A stretch of DNA of 15,892 nt from Fibrobacterota bacterium (lineage in GTDB: Bacteria > Fibrobacterota > Chitinivibrionia > Chitinivibrionales > FEN-1185). The stretch lies in the NCBI GenBank assembly GCA_003165595.1, contig PLWQ01000010.1:114228-130119 (forward strand). The letters run 5' to 3'. Positions 7,403 to 13,608 of this stretch are shown here, in pieces. Under the pieces are notes generated by a model. That model was not told the DNA's origin. It worked only from the letters and a program-made list of their open reading frames with translations, and did not search any database. Position numbers and translations under genes: made by a program. Position 1 is the first letter of the stretch, and each line of letters starts with the position of its first letter.

Positions 7403-7492
7403 TGCCCGGGACCGGAATCGAACCGGTACGCCGCACTAAAGCTAAGCGAAGGATTTTAAGTCCTTTGTGTCTACCTATTCCACCACCCGGGC
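7403..7492 (-). tRNA. tRNA-Leu (UAA)
   Basis: A 90-base class II tRNA. The acceptor stem GCCCGGG (7492-7486) pairs with CCCGGGC (7410-7404), with A as the discriminator (7403). The anticodon stem AAGGA/TCCTT encloses loop CTTAAAA, anticodon TAA at 7458-7456. There is a long variable arm, as expected for leucine, and a T-arm ACCGG-TTCGATT-CCGGT. CCA is not encoded. Its 3' end is duplicated at 5852-5876. Confidence 0.95.
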
Positions 7493-7640
7493 CTAGTATT
7501 TTTTTTCAATGATGGAGGCTTGGCAACGGAACTGTTCCGCAAAGAAAATAATTGCCGCGTTTTCTTCCACAGTTGGAATCCTGAAAATCACTCGGCAATC
7601 AAGTAAATCCCGGTCAAAACGGGCTGAGGTGGGGGGCAAG

Positions 7641-7675
7641 AAAAAACCCCCGCAGCCGGGTATGGCTGGCGGGGG
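7641..7675 (-). terminator. Intrinsic terminator of flgM
   Basis: On the minus strand, GGGGGCGxCCAGCC-type stem (7675-7664), six-base loop ATACCC, GGCTGCGGGGG (7657-7647), then TTTTTT (7646-7641). The stem has 11 GC-rich pairs with one bulged base. It starts 24 bases after the flgM stop, a textbook rho-independent terminator. Confidence 0.85.
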
Positions 7676-7699
7676 CATGTGAGCCGAAGAATCAGGTTC

Positions 7700-7990
7700 T
7701 TACAGGATCTTGAGCTTGAGCATTTCATCCAAGGCCGATTGTGCCTTCAAATCGACCGGATAGCTGTCGTTGGCAATCCTTTCACGGATTTTTTCTACAA
7801 TCGGCAGCCTGATGTCCGGCGCACTATACACCGCATCCTTCACTTTCTTGAGATTAAGCGATTCGTCGGAAATCGCTACCACTGCGGAAGATCCTACAAC
7901 CGGCTTGGCTGTCTCGGCCTTCTTGCCGCTTTTGGCAGTCGAGTCGTAGACCATTGCCCCGTAGGCAGCTGATACTGATTTTATGTCCAT
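7700..7990 (-). CDS. flgM: FlgM, anti-sigma-28 factor
   Basis: A 96-residue protein of FlgM length and shape. It has a polar, disordered N-terminal half with an ISDESLNLKKVKDAV segment, then the conserved C-terminal core PDIRLPIVEKIRERIANDSY, P-V-D and a final helix ending MLKLKIL. FlgM binds sigma-28 (FliA) in the cytoplasm and is exported through the completed hook-basal body, releasing sigma-28 for late flagellar genes. AAGAAGG at 8002-7996 precedes the ATG at 7990. The gene is monocistronic: its own sigma-28-type promoter (8145-8118), a structured leader of about 120 bases, and a strong terminator. The promoter suggests the usual autoregulatory loop, and the leader hairpins suggest additional control by CsrA. 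No other flagellar gene is in the window. Confidence 0.85.
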   Translation of the reverse strand: MDIKSVSAAYGAMVYDSTAKSGKKAETAKPVVGSSAVVAISDESLNLKKVKDAVYSAPDIRLPIVEKIRERIANDSYPVDLKAQSALDEMLKLKIL

Positions 7991-8004
7991 AAAAACCTTC
8001 TTTT

Positions 8005-8110
8005 GGTATTGAGATGAGGGGGTATTCTTCCATCCCTGGAAGTCTGTCCATCCCTGGTCCCGCCCCGATCTTAGTTTTACCGTCCCTGGTAAGGGGGTAT
8101 CCCTAATACC
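8005..8110 (-). promoter_or_regulatory. flgM mRNA leader with repeated AGGGA hairpins, CsrA-like sites
   Basis: Minus-strand elements in order: GGTAT-TAGGG-ATACC (8110-8096); TTACC-AGGGAC-GGTAA (8092-8077); CC-AGGGAT-GG (8057-8048, stem weak beyond two pairs); CTTCC-AGGGAT-GGAAG (8042-8027). The hexaloop AGGGAY and closing CC/GG are kept while the outer stem pairs differ, so structure rather than sequence seems conserved. CAGGGATG matches the core CARGGAUG of the CsrA/RsmA SELEX consensus. The leader's 5' end (8110-8101) can also pair with 8020-8017 plus 8010-8005, next to the ribosome site, enclosing the array. Confidence 0.6.
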
Positions 8111-8117
8111 ATTATCT

Positions 8118-8145
8118 TTATCGGTACCCGGGAACGATCGCTTTA
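8118..8145 (-). promoter_or_regulatory. Sigma-28 (FliA)-type promoter of flgM
   Basis: On the minus strand, TAAA (8145-8142), 16 bases, ACCGATAA (8125-8118). The flagellar sigma-28 consensus is TAAA, 15 or so bases, GCCGATAA. Seven of eight -10 bases match and the spacing is within the known range. It lies upstream of a FlgM gene, the classic target. The predicted start is near 8111. Confidence 0.7.
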
Positions 8146-8308
8146 ACAGGAATTTGGAATGAATGCGACAGGGCGTGGAACCATAGCTGTGCCGATGCGG
8201 ATGGCTGCTGGTGCGCCGGGGACCGATTGCAGACGATTATTTACAAAAAGGAGTTGATCGCGGCTCAATCTGGAATCTGAAATTTGCAATTCTTCCCGCC
8301 TTCGCTCC
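8146..8308. other. Gap between HEAT-repeat gene and flgM promoter
   Basis: No gene or terminator recognised. On the minus strand, just after the HEAT gene stop, there is a short run of reiterated CAGATT-like units (around 8260-8287), a simple degenerate repeat of no evident function. Confidence 0.4.
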
Positions 8309-9199
8309 TTACGCCTGCCGTCCAGTAATCGTCCCTTTGTCGAGGTAACGCAAATATCCCTTCGCCCTGGGTGAAGCGAGTGCGGTGAGCGCGGCGCGCG
8401 CATTGGAGTACACCATCTCGTTGTCCGACAGGACAAAGAAACCCGCCTGGTCTTCAACTTTACGGGACGGGAATTTTGTTTTTGACACGACCCACAGGGC
8501 CGAAGCACGCATAAAGTTGTCGTTGCTCGTGAGCATGGCCATAAGATCCGCTTCGATATCCGTAAAGCCCAGGTTATAGAGCGCCTTAAGCACGTTGCCC
8601 CTGATGCGGTTTACCGGGTCTTTGCGGAACCGCAAAAGAACCGCCGTGAGTCTCCTGTTCCCCACGGCTTCGAGCGCCTCCACGGTATTGGCCCGAACTC
8701 GCTTGTCCTTGTCGTTGAGCAACGAGAGCACCAGATCCTGGTCTTCCGGTCCCACCACTCGTCCAAGCAGATTCACCGCGGTGGCGCGGATCTTCTCGTT
8801 GCGGTCCTGGATGAGGTTTGCAAGGATTTCCCGGATTTTGGGGTTTTTCTTGAGAAGCCCCAGAATCTGGATCGCGCGCACGCGGCGGTCGTTGTCCTCG
8901 CAGTAGAGGTCTTTTACGATATCGTCAATCACCGGCGGGTCGAGCGTCTCCATGATGACGCCGAGCTTCTGACGCATCTTGGGTTCGAGCTCATGGAAAT
9001 GAGTGATGAGATTGCCCCGGATAAGGTCGGATGCCGCGGCCACTGCCGCGATCTTGACAACGGGGTTTGCATGCTTGGAGAAGGAGAGTACCCCGGGCAG
9101 ATCCGTGAGCTTGCCTGTCTTGCCGAGTTCACGCAGCCCCTGTGCGACTTCGTCGGGGTTGGTCGAATGCAGGTTGGGTTTCGGGTTGTCGGCGTTCAC
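8309..9199 (-). CDS. HEAT-repeat protein, translationally coupled to uvrB
   Basis: A 296-residue soluble protein made almost wholly of HEAT/armadillo-type helical pairs. Clear units include NDRRVRAIQILGLLKKN, NEKIRATAVNLLGRVV, DKRVRANTVEALEAVG and VNRIRGNVLKALYNLG, each with the conserved R-x-A/G-x2-A/V-L spacing, at roughly 30-residue intervals from about residue 30 to 290. There is no signal peptide, membrane helix or catalytic motif, so it is probably a protein-binding scaffold. GTG at 9199 overlaps the uvrB stop as GTGA, with GGAG six bases upstream inside uvrB, so translation is coupled. This suggests a shared operon with the excision-repair gene, though a direct repair role is only an inference. 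It is not a known standard partner of UvrB. Confidence 0.8.
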   Translation of the reverse strand: MNADNPKPNLHSTNPDEVAQGLRELGKTGKLTDLPGVLSFSKHANPVVKIAAVAAASDLIRGNLITHFHELEPKMRQKLGVIMETLDPPVIDDIVKDLYCEDNDRRVRAIQILGLLKKNPKIREILANLIQDRNEKIRATAVNLLGRVVGPEDQDLVLSLLNDKDKRVRANTVEALEAVGNRRLTAVLLRFRKDPVNRIRGNVLKALYNLGFTDIEADLMAMLTSNDNFMRASALWVVSKTKFPSRKVEDQAGFFVLSDNEMVYSNARAALTALASPRAKGYLRYLDKGTITGRQA

Positions 9200-11193
9200 G
9201 CCATTCTCCGGAGTTCCTCAATGCGGTCGCGGATCTTGGCCGCTTTTTCGAACTCCAGCCTCTTTGCCGCGTCCCGCATCTCGTTTTCGAGCTTGGTGAT
9301 TATCTGCTGAATATTATCGCCATCGGAAGCGAATTTATCAAGACCTTTCGGCGAATACGATATGGTCTTCTCGCGGACCTCAGGCGCCAATTCTTCTTCG
9401 GCGGGCGTAAAAAGCCGCTCCTGGATTTTTCGCCGGATCGTGGTCGGCGTGATGCCGTGTTCCTTGTTGTACGCAATCTGTTTGGTGCGCCTGCGCGAGG
9501 TTTCGTCCATGGTTTTTTTGATGGAGTCCGTCATGACATCCGCGTACAGCACGATCCTACCCTCAACGTTGCGGGCCGCGCGGCCCGCGATTTGAATGAG
9601 CGACCGTGCCGACCGCAAAAACCCCTCTTTGTCGGCGTCGAGAATCGCCACGAGCGCAACTTCCGGAAGGTCAAGCCCCTCCCGGAGCAGGTTGATGCCC
9701 ACCAGCACGTCGAACTCGCCGAGCCGCAGGTCGCGGATGATGTCCGATCGTTCGAGGGTCTCTATTTCGGAATGCAGATAACGGACCCGGAAGTCGAGTG
9801 TGGTCAGGTATTCGGTAAGGTCTTCCGCTGTCTTTTTGGTAAGCGTGGTGACCAGGCTGCGCTGACCTTTCTCCACGATTCTTCTGAGCTGCTCAACCAG
9901 GTCGTCCACCTGGTTGACGGCGGGCTTGATTTCGATGACGGGATCAACCAGGCCCGTTGGCCGTATCACCAGTTCAACCACCATGCCGCCGCTTTTGCGC
10001 AGCTCGTAATCGGCGGGGGTTGCAGAGGCGTAAATCACGTTATCGGTCATGGATTCGAATTCGGTGAAGCGCAGCGGCCGGTTGTCGAGCGCGCAGGGAA
10101 TACGGAACCCGTGTTCCACGAGCGTTTCCTTGCGAGCGCGGTCGCCGTTGAACATGCCGTTGATCTGGGGGATGGAGGCATGCGATTCGTCGATGATGAG
10201 CAGGTACGGCGGCTTATAGAAATCGATGAGCGTGTAGGGTCTGCTGCCTGGTTCGCGGCCGTCAAGGATGCGCGAATAATTTTCTATGCCCGACACGAAC
10301 CCGATTTCGCGCAGCATCTCAATATCGTAGAGCGTACGCTGCTCCAGCCGTTGGGCTTCGAGCAGCTTGCCTGCGGCCCGGAACTTTTCGAGCTGCTCCT
10401 GCAGCTCCGCGTGGATCTGCTGCACGGCCGCCTCGATTCCCATGCGCGAGGCGGTAAAGTGCTTGGCGGGAAAAATGGTGATTGCGTCGATCGATGATAT
10501 CACTTTGCCCGTAAGGGGCTGGATCCGTTTGATTGCTTCGATATGGTCCCCGAACAGCTCGATACGCAGCGCGGTCTCGTCGTAGGCGGGTTGCAGCTCA
10601 ATGCTGTCGCCGCGAACCCGGAACGTGCCCCGGGACAGCAGCATGTCGTTGCGGTCGTACTGCATCCGGTTGAGGCTGCGGAAGAATTCGTCGCGGCCCA
10701 GGTCCTTTCCTGCTGCGATGCGCATGCTGGCGGCCGCGTACGAGTCCGGCGATCCGATGTTGTAAATGCACGAGACGCTCGCCACGATGATGACGTCTTT
10801 TCTGGACAAAAGCGAACTTGTTGCCTTGAGCCGAAGCCGGTCTATTTCGTCGTTGATCTCGGACGTTTTTTCGATGTAGGTGTCCGTGGACGGGATATAG
10901 GCTTCCGGCTGGTAATAGTCGTAGAAGCTGACGAAATACTCCACGGCGTTTTCCGGGAAATACCCCTTGAATTCCTGGAACAACTGGCCGGCAAGGGTCT
11001 TGTTGTGCGAAATAATGAGGGTGGGAAGCTGGACGCGTTCGATCACGTTCGCCATTGCAAATGTCTTGCCGGAGCCGGTGACGCCGAGGAGGGTCTGGTG
11101 CTTTGCCCCGCGGCGAATGCCGTCCACGAGCTGGTCTATTGCCTCGGGCTGGTCGCCCGCGGGTTTGAAATCCGCGACGAGTTTGAAGTTCAT
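9196..11193 (-). CDS. uvrB: UvrB, excinuclease ABC subunit B
   Basis: A 665-residue UvrB of normal length. It is the damage-verifying helicase of nucleotide excision repair: it receives DNA from UvrA, and recruits UvrC for dual incision. Landmarks: Walker A GVTGSGKT at 37-44; the tyrosine-rich beta-hairpin YYQPEAYIPSTDTYIEK (about 93-109) that clamps one strand; DESH Walker B at 335-338; helicase motifs LVGINLLREGLDLPEV and QIAGRAARN in the second RecA domain; and a C-terminal UVR domain (about 628-663, LENEMRDAAKRLEFEKAAKIR) that binds UvrC. Homology starts at the ATG at 11193 (MNFKLVADFKPAGDQPEAI), so I chose this over an upstream in-frame start at 11235. The Shine-Dalgarno there is poor. 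The stop overlaps the HEAT gene start. I see no convincing LexA box upstream. Confidence 0.97.
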   Translation of the reverse strand: MNFKLVADFKPAGDQPEAIDQLVDGIRRGAKHQTLLGVTGSGKTFAMANVIERVQLPTLIISHNKTLAGQLFQEFKGYFPENAVEYFVSFYDYYQPEAYIPSTDTYIEKTSEINDEIDRLRLKATSSLLSRKDVIIVASVSCIYNIGSPDSYAAASMRIAAGKDLGRDEFFRSLNRMQYDRNDMLLSRGTFRVRGDSIELQPAYDETALRIELFGDHIEAIKRIQPLTGKVISSIDAITIFPAKHFTASRMGIEAAVQQIHAELQEQLEKFRAAGKLLEAQRLEQRTLYDIEMLREIGFVSGIENYSRILDGREPGSRPYTLIDFYKPPYLLIIDESHASIPQINGMFNGDRARKETLVEHGFRIPCALDNRPLRFTEFESMTDNVIYASATPADYELRKSGGMVVELVIRPTGLVDPVIEIKPAVNQVDDLVEQLRRIVEKGQRSLVTTLTKKTAEDLTEYLTTLDFRVRYLHSEIETLERSDIIRDLRLGEFDVLVGINLLREGLDLPEVALVAILDADKEGFLRSARSLIQIAGRAARNVEGRIVLYADVMTDSIKKTMDETSRRRTKQIAYNKEHGITPTTIRRKIQERLFTPAEEELAPEVREKTISYSPKGLDKFASDGDNIQQIITKLENEMRDAAKRLEFEKAAKIRDRIEELRRMA

Positions 11194-11276
11194 GGTAGGA
11201 AAGATACATGAAACTTCCGGGCCGGGCTCAAACAACGCGCGCCGTCGATACTGGCTGATGCATTGAATCGGGCGCC

Positions 11277-11294
11277 CCGCTGCCGGAGCAGCGG
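11277..11294 (-). terminator. Hairpin between the SGNH hydrolase gene and uvrB
   Basis: CCGCTGC (11277-11283) pairs with GCAGCGG (11288-11294) over a four-base loop, about 33 bases past the hydrolase stop. No T-run follows on the minus strand, so termination is uncertain. A separate perfect palindrome, GTTACGTAAC (11307-11316), lies between it and the hydrolase stop, and could be an operator. Confidence 0.35.
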
Positions 11295-11326
11295 CGGACG
11301 TAAAATGTTACGTAACGGCGAAGAAT

Positions 11327-12445
11327 CTAGGGAATCAGCACTTTGAATACCGAAGTCTCCGTTATTGCGAAGTACACACCCGGCGAGCAATGCGGCAGCG
11401 TGCGTTCAAAAGAGGTAGTCGCCGGAACAAACAAGGAAGATGCAAGCTCGCCGTTTGGACGGAACAAACGGACAAATCCCTTGACCGAGCGAGAAACAGC
11501 CGGGTCGGCTGACCGGGAAACGTCCGAAACCAAGTCCGGGGGCCCGACATGGACAACCGAAGATACAAGTATGTCGTCGGTCGTCGCGTTCTGGCCGACC
11601 GATACTTTGTAAAGCCCGGTATCCCTTGCCGTGAGCACCTGGCCTGTTCCGCCGGACAGCGCCGCAACGGGTTTGTCCTGCCAGTACCATTGGTAGAAGG
11701 CTCCGTTTTGCGGAGCCTCAAGCCTGTTCTTCTGCTGAACAATCGTGAGGGTATCTTTTGTCAACATCTGAAATACCTTCCGTGCCAGGATGACATAGCC
11801 GGCCGCCGTGGGATGGATGCCGTCGGCAAAAAGGCTCGGCTGGTTGCTCATTGCCGCGAAAAGGTCGATGAGCGGAATTCCCCTGTTGAGAACCACGGTT
11901 TTGATCTTCGGCAGAATCTCGTAGTGAAGCACCATGCTGTCAATGAGATAGGCGGTGCTGTACGCGGGAGTGGGGTAGCACGCCCATACTTTCGGCCGGG
12001 ACGTGAGCGCGGCGAAGGTATCGACCATGGCTTCGTAGTCGCCGACGAATTCGTCCTTATGGGACGGCCAGTTGTCAACGCCCCCGCTCGATTTTGAATC
12101 ATTGGTGCCGAGCTCGATGATCACGACTTGCGGCTCGAATGCCATCGCAGCGGCGAGTTGCGCCAGGCCGAATGTCCAGTACGGCTTATTGCCGTTCTTG
12201 AGCATGGTGGCGCCGGCAACGCCGCAATTAAGTACGTCGTAGCCGGGCCCGAGCATTTGCTGGAGCCGGACCGGGTAGCACGCGGTATCGCGGCCGGCCA
12301 AGCCAGTGCCGTCGGTGATGCTGTTGCCCACACAGGATACATGAACGGTGTCGGCTGCGTGGCCAGAGGAAATTGCGAACATGGCGAGAATGACCGCGAG
12401 ACCGTGGAACCGACTGATGTCAGGCTTGGCGCGAAGGTTTTTCAT
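11327..12445 (-). CDS. Secreted SGNH/GDSL hydrolase with C-terminal sorting-type tail
   Basis: 372 residues. A signal peptide (about 1-30: basic start, hydrophobic LAVILAMFAISS, cleavage near GHA-A) precedes an SGNH esterase domain: block I GNSITDG (40-46, nucleophile Ser42), block II glycine near CGVAGAT (74-80), block III GTND (113-116), block V D208-G-I-H211. The likely role is extracellular deacetylation or deesterification, for example of polysaccharide. The substrate is unknown. Residues about 240-300 form an Ig-like beta module (YQWYWQDKPVAAL, then DTGLYKVSV). Residues about 320-372 (FRPNGELASS, SPGVYFAI, final FKVLIP) resemble a type IX secretion sorting domain. ATG 12445 is chosen because the signal peptide begins there. 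No ribosome site precedes it, so the transcript may be nearly leaderless. Confidence 0.85.
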   Translation of the reverse strand: MKNLRAKPDISRFHGLAVILAMFAISSGHAADTVHVSCVGNSITDGTGLAGRDTACYPVRLQQMLGPGYDVLNCGVAGATMLKNGNKPYWTFGLAQLAAAMAFEPQVVIIELGTNDSKSSGGVDNWPSHKDEFVGDYEAMVDTFAALTSRPKVWACYPTPAYSTAYLIDSMVLHYEILPKIKTVVLNRGIPLIDLFAAMSNQPSLFADGIHPTAAGYVILARKVFQMLTKDTLTIVQQKNRLEAPQNGAFYQWYWQDKPVAALSGGTGQVLTARDTGLYKVSVGQNATTDDILVSSVVHVGPPDLVSDVSRSADPAVSRSVKGFVRLFRPNGELASSLFVPATTSFERTLPHCSPGVYFAITETSVFKVLIP

Positions 12446-12457
12446 GGGGCTTGTGAT

Positions 12458-12466
12458 AATATACCA
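12458..12466 (-). promoter_or_regulatory. Extended -10 element before the SGNH hydrolase gene
   Basis: TGG-TATATT on the minus strand (12466-12458) fits an extended -10 box, with no good -35. A start near 12451 would give a leader of only about six bases, consistent with the missing Shine-Dalgarno at ATG 12445. It is a weak, single-element call. Confidence 0.3.
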
Positions 12467-12610
12467 CTTTTGCCGGGAATCAGGATGAATGATGGCCCGG
12501 TTGAGGCAGGAATGAGGACCGCTGTTTCCACTTGCTTCTCTGCGATTGACCACCTAATTTGTTACATCACGTTTTTGTGTAGAACCCTCAGCGGATGGAG
12601 TTATACGGTC

Positions 12611-13360
12611 GTGCCCGGCATTCTCATCATCGCCGAATTCTCCCTGGCGCTTATCGTCCTTGTCCTGCTCTTTTTTATCAACGCTCCCTACGGCAGGTAT
12701 ATCCGCAAAGGCTGGGGGCCAACAATCCCGGCCCGGTTCGGGTGGATGATCATGGAGTTCCCCGCGTTTGCCGTGATAGCCGGGCTGCTTTTGACAAATG
12801 AGCATGCGGCCGGACCCTACGGCATCCTGTTCCTTCTCATGTGGGAGGCGCATTACGTGTATCGGGTGTGGGTGTATCCCTTCCTTCTGACCTCACCGAG
12901 CAAGCCTTTTCCGCTCCTGCTCGTCTTTTTCGCGATTTGCTTTAATACGATCAACGGGACCATCAACGGCCAAAGCTTGATCGCGTTGGGCCCGCAGTAC
13001 GGCATTCGCAACTGGGCAACTGATCCCCGGCTGTGGATCGGCTGCTGCATGTTCGCGGCCGGGTTCGCCATTCATGGCCATTCGGACCGGATTCTCAGGC
13101 GACTCCGTCGCAAGGGAAACGGCGATTACCTGCTGCCGGGAGGCGGGATGTTCAAGTTTGTTGCCAGCCCCAATTACCTTGGCGAAATAGTCGAATGGGC
13201 CGGCTGGGCCGTGGCCACGTGGTCTTTGGCCGGCGCCGCGTTTGCGGTGTTCACAATTGCGAATCTGCTGCCGCGGGCCGTGAGCAACCTCCGGTGGTAC
13301 CGGGAGAAATTTGCGGACTTTCCCCGCACAAGGAAGGCGTTGCTGCCGTTTGTGTGGTGA
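12611..13360 (+). CDS. Steroid 5-alpha-reductase (SRD5A)-like membrane oxidoreductase
   Basis: 249 residues, near the 254-259 of human SRD5A1/2, with about seven hydrophobic helices. The C-terminal half follows the eukaryotic enzymes closely: HGHSDRILRRLR (155-166), YLLPGGGMFKFVASPNYLGE (173-192), EWAGWAVATWSLAGAAFAVF (195-214), then RWYREKFADFPRTRKALLPF (228-247). E49 (MEFP), Y82 (HY) and the NYLGE motif align with E57, Y91 and the NY-x-GE segment around the NADPH and substrate site of SRD5A2, from memory. The family uses NADPH to reduce an alpha,beta-unsaturated ketone or enoyl bond. The bacterial substrate is unknown, and need not be a steroid. GTG at 12611 follows GGAG (12597-12600) by ten bases. 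An ATG at 12512 would add 33 unrelated residues and overlap the divergent promoter area. Confidence 0.9.
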   Translation: MPGILIIAEFSLALIVLVLLFFINAPYGRYIRKGWGPTIPARFGWMIMEFPAFAVIAGLLLTNEHAAGPYGILFLLMWEAHYVYRVWVYPFLLTSPSKPFPLLLVFFAICFNTINGTINGQSLIALGPQYGIRNWATDPRLWIGCCMFAAGFAIHGHSDRILRRLRRKGNGDYLLPGGGMFKFVASPNYLGEIVEWAGWAVATWSLAGAAFAVFTIANLLPRAVSNLRWYREKFADFPRTRKALLPFVW

Positions 13361-13391
13361 GCGGCAGAGACTACATACGTCAATCAGTTGG

Positions 13392-13427
13392 CCCTTGCTT
13401 CAAGGGAGTCGGGAGCTTCACTCCCGA
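13392..13427. repeat. Two adjacent hairpins after the 5-alpha-reductase gene
   Basis: CCCTTG-CTT-CAAGGG (13392-13406) and TCGGGAG-CTTCA-CTCCCGA (13409-13427) stand two bases apart, 31 bases past the stop. They may end or stabilise the upstream transcript, but there is no T-run. Confidence 0.5.
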
Positions 13428-13434
13428 ACCCAGA

Positions 13435-13466
13435 CTTACTTTCTTTCTGCAGCGAAAGAAAGTAAG
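13435..13466. repeat. 13-bp perfect palindrome, likely dispersed intergenic repeat
   Basis: CTTACTTTCTTTC (13435-13447) is exactly complementary to GAAAGAAAGTAAG (13454-13466) across the loop TGCAGC. The sequence, with its trailing GCAAAGAAC, resembles intergenic repeats in many bacterial genomes that are often mis-annotated as small proteins containing a K-E-S-K-Q-R motif. That resemblance is from memory. Confidence 0.5.
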
Positions 13467-13608
13467 CAAAGAACGCCGCGCCTGCAGCGCCGCCTGACGC
13501 CTCGGCCGTCGGGGCGCCCAATTCTGCATTGCACGTTTGTGAGAGACCTATTTTTCTGAACTACTCAATTCAGCGCATCTCTCAACCAACAGGTTCATCG
13601 GACGCCCT

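Noticed and set aside
7321-7512. Plus-strand frame reading through the tRNA
   Set aside because: It is the antisense translation of tRNA-Leu, recognisable by the G-I-E-P-V peptide from the T-arm.
8027-8057. Repeated CCATCCCTGG (8030-8039 and 8048-8057) as DNA operator repeats or a short CRISPR
   Set aside because: The spacing is irregular, and the repeats are better explained as AGGGAT hairpin loops in the flgM leader RNA on the other strand.
8143-8508. Minus-strand frame spanning the end of the HEAT gene and the flgM promoter
   Set aside because: It overlaps a clear HEAT-repeat coding region out of frame, and its product has no recognisable feature.
11194-11326. LexA-type operator before uvrB
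   Set aside because: The palindromes there (CCGCTGC/GCAGCGG and GTTACGTAAC) do not match LexA boxes that I know, so SOS control cannot be claimed.
12128-12610. Long upstream extension of the 5-alpha-reductase-like protein
   Set aside because: It runs antisense through the SGNH hydrolase start and signal peptide. Homology begins just after GTG 12611.
13033-13559. Small proteins across the hairpin region after 13360
   Set aside because: These frames translate palindromic repeat DNA. Such peptides are commonly mis-annotated and have no ribosome sites here.
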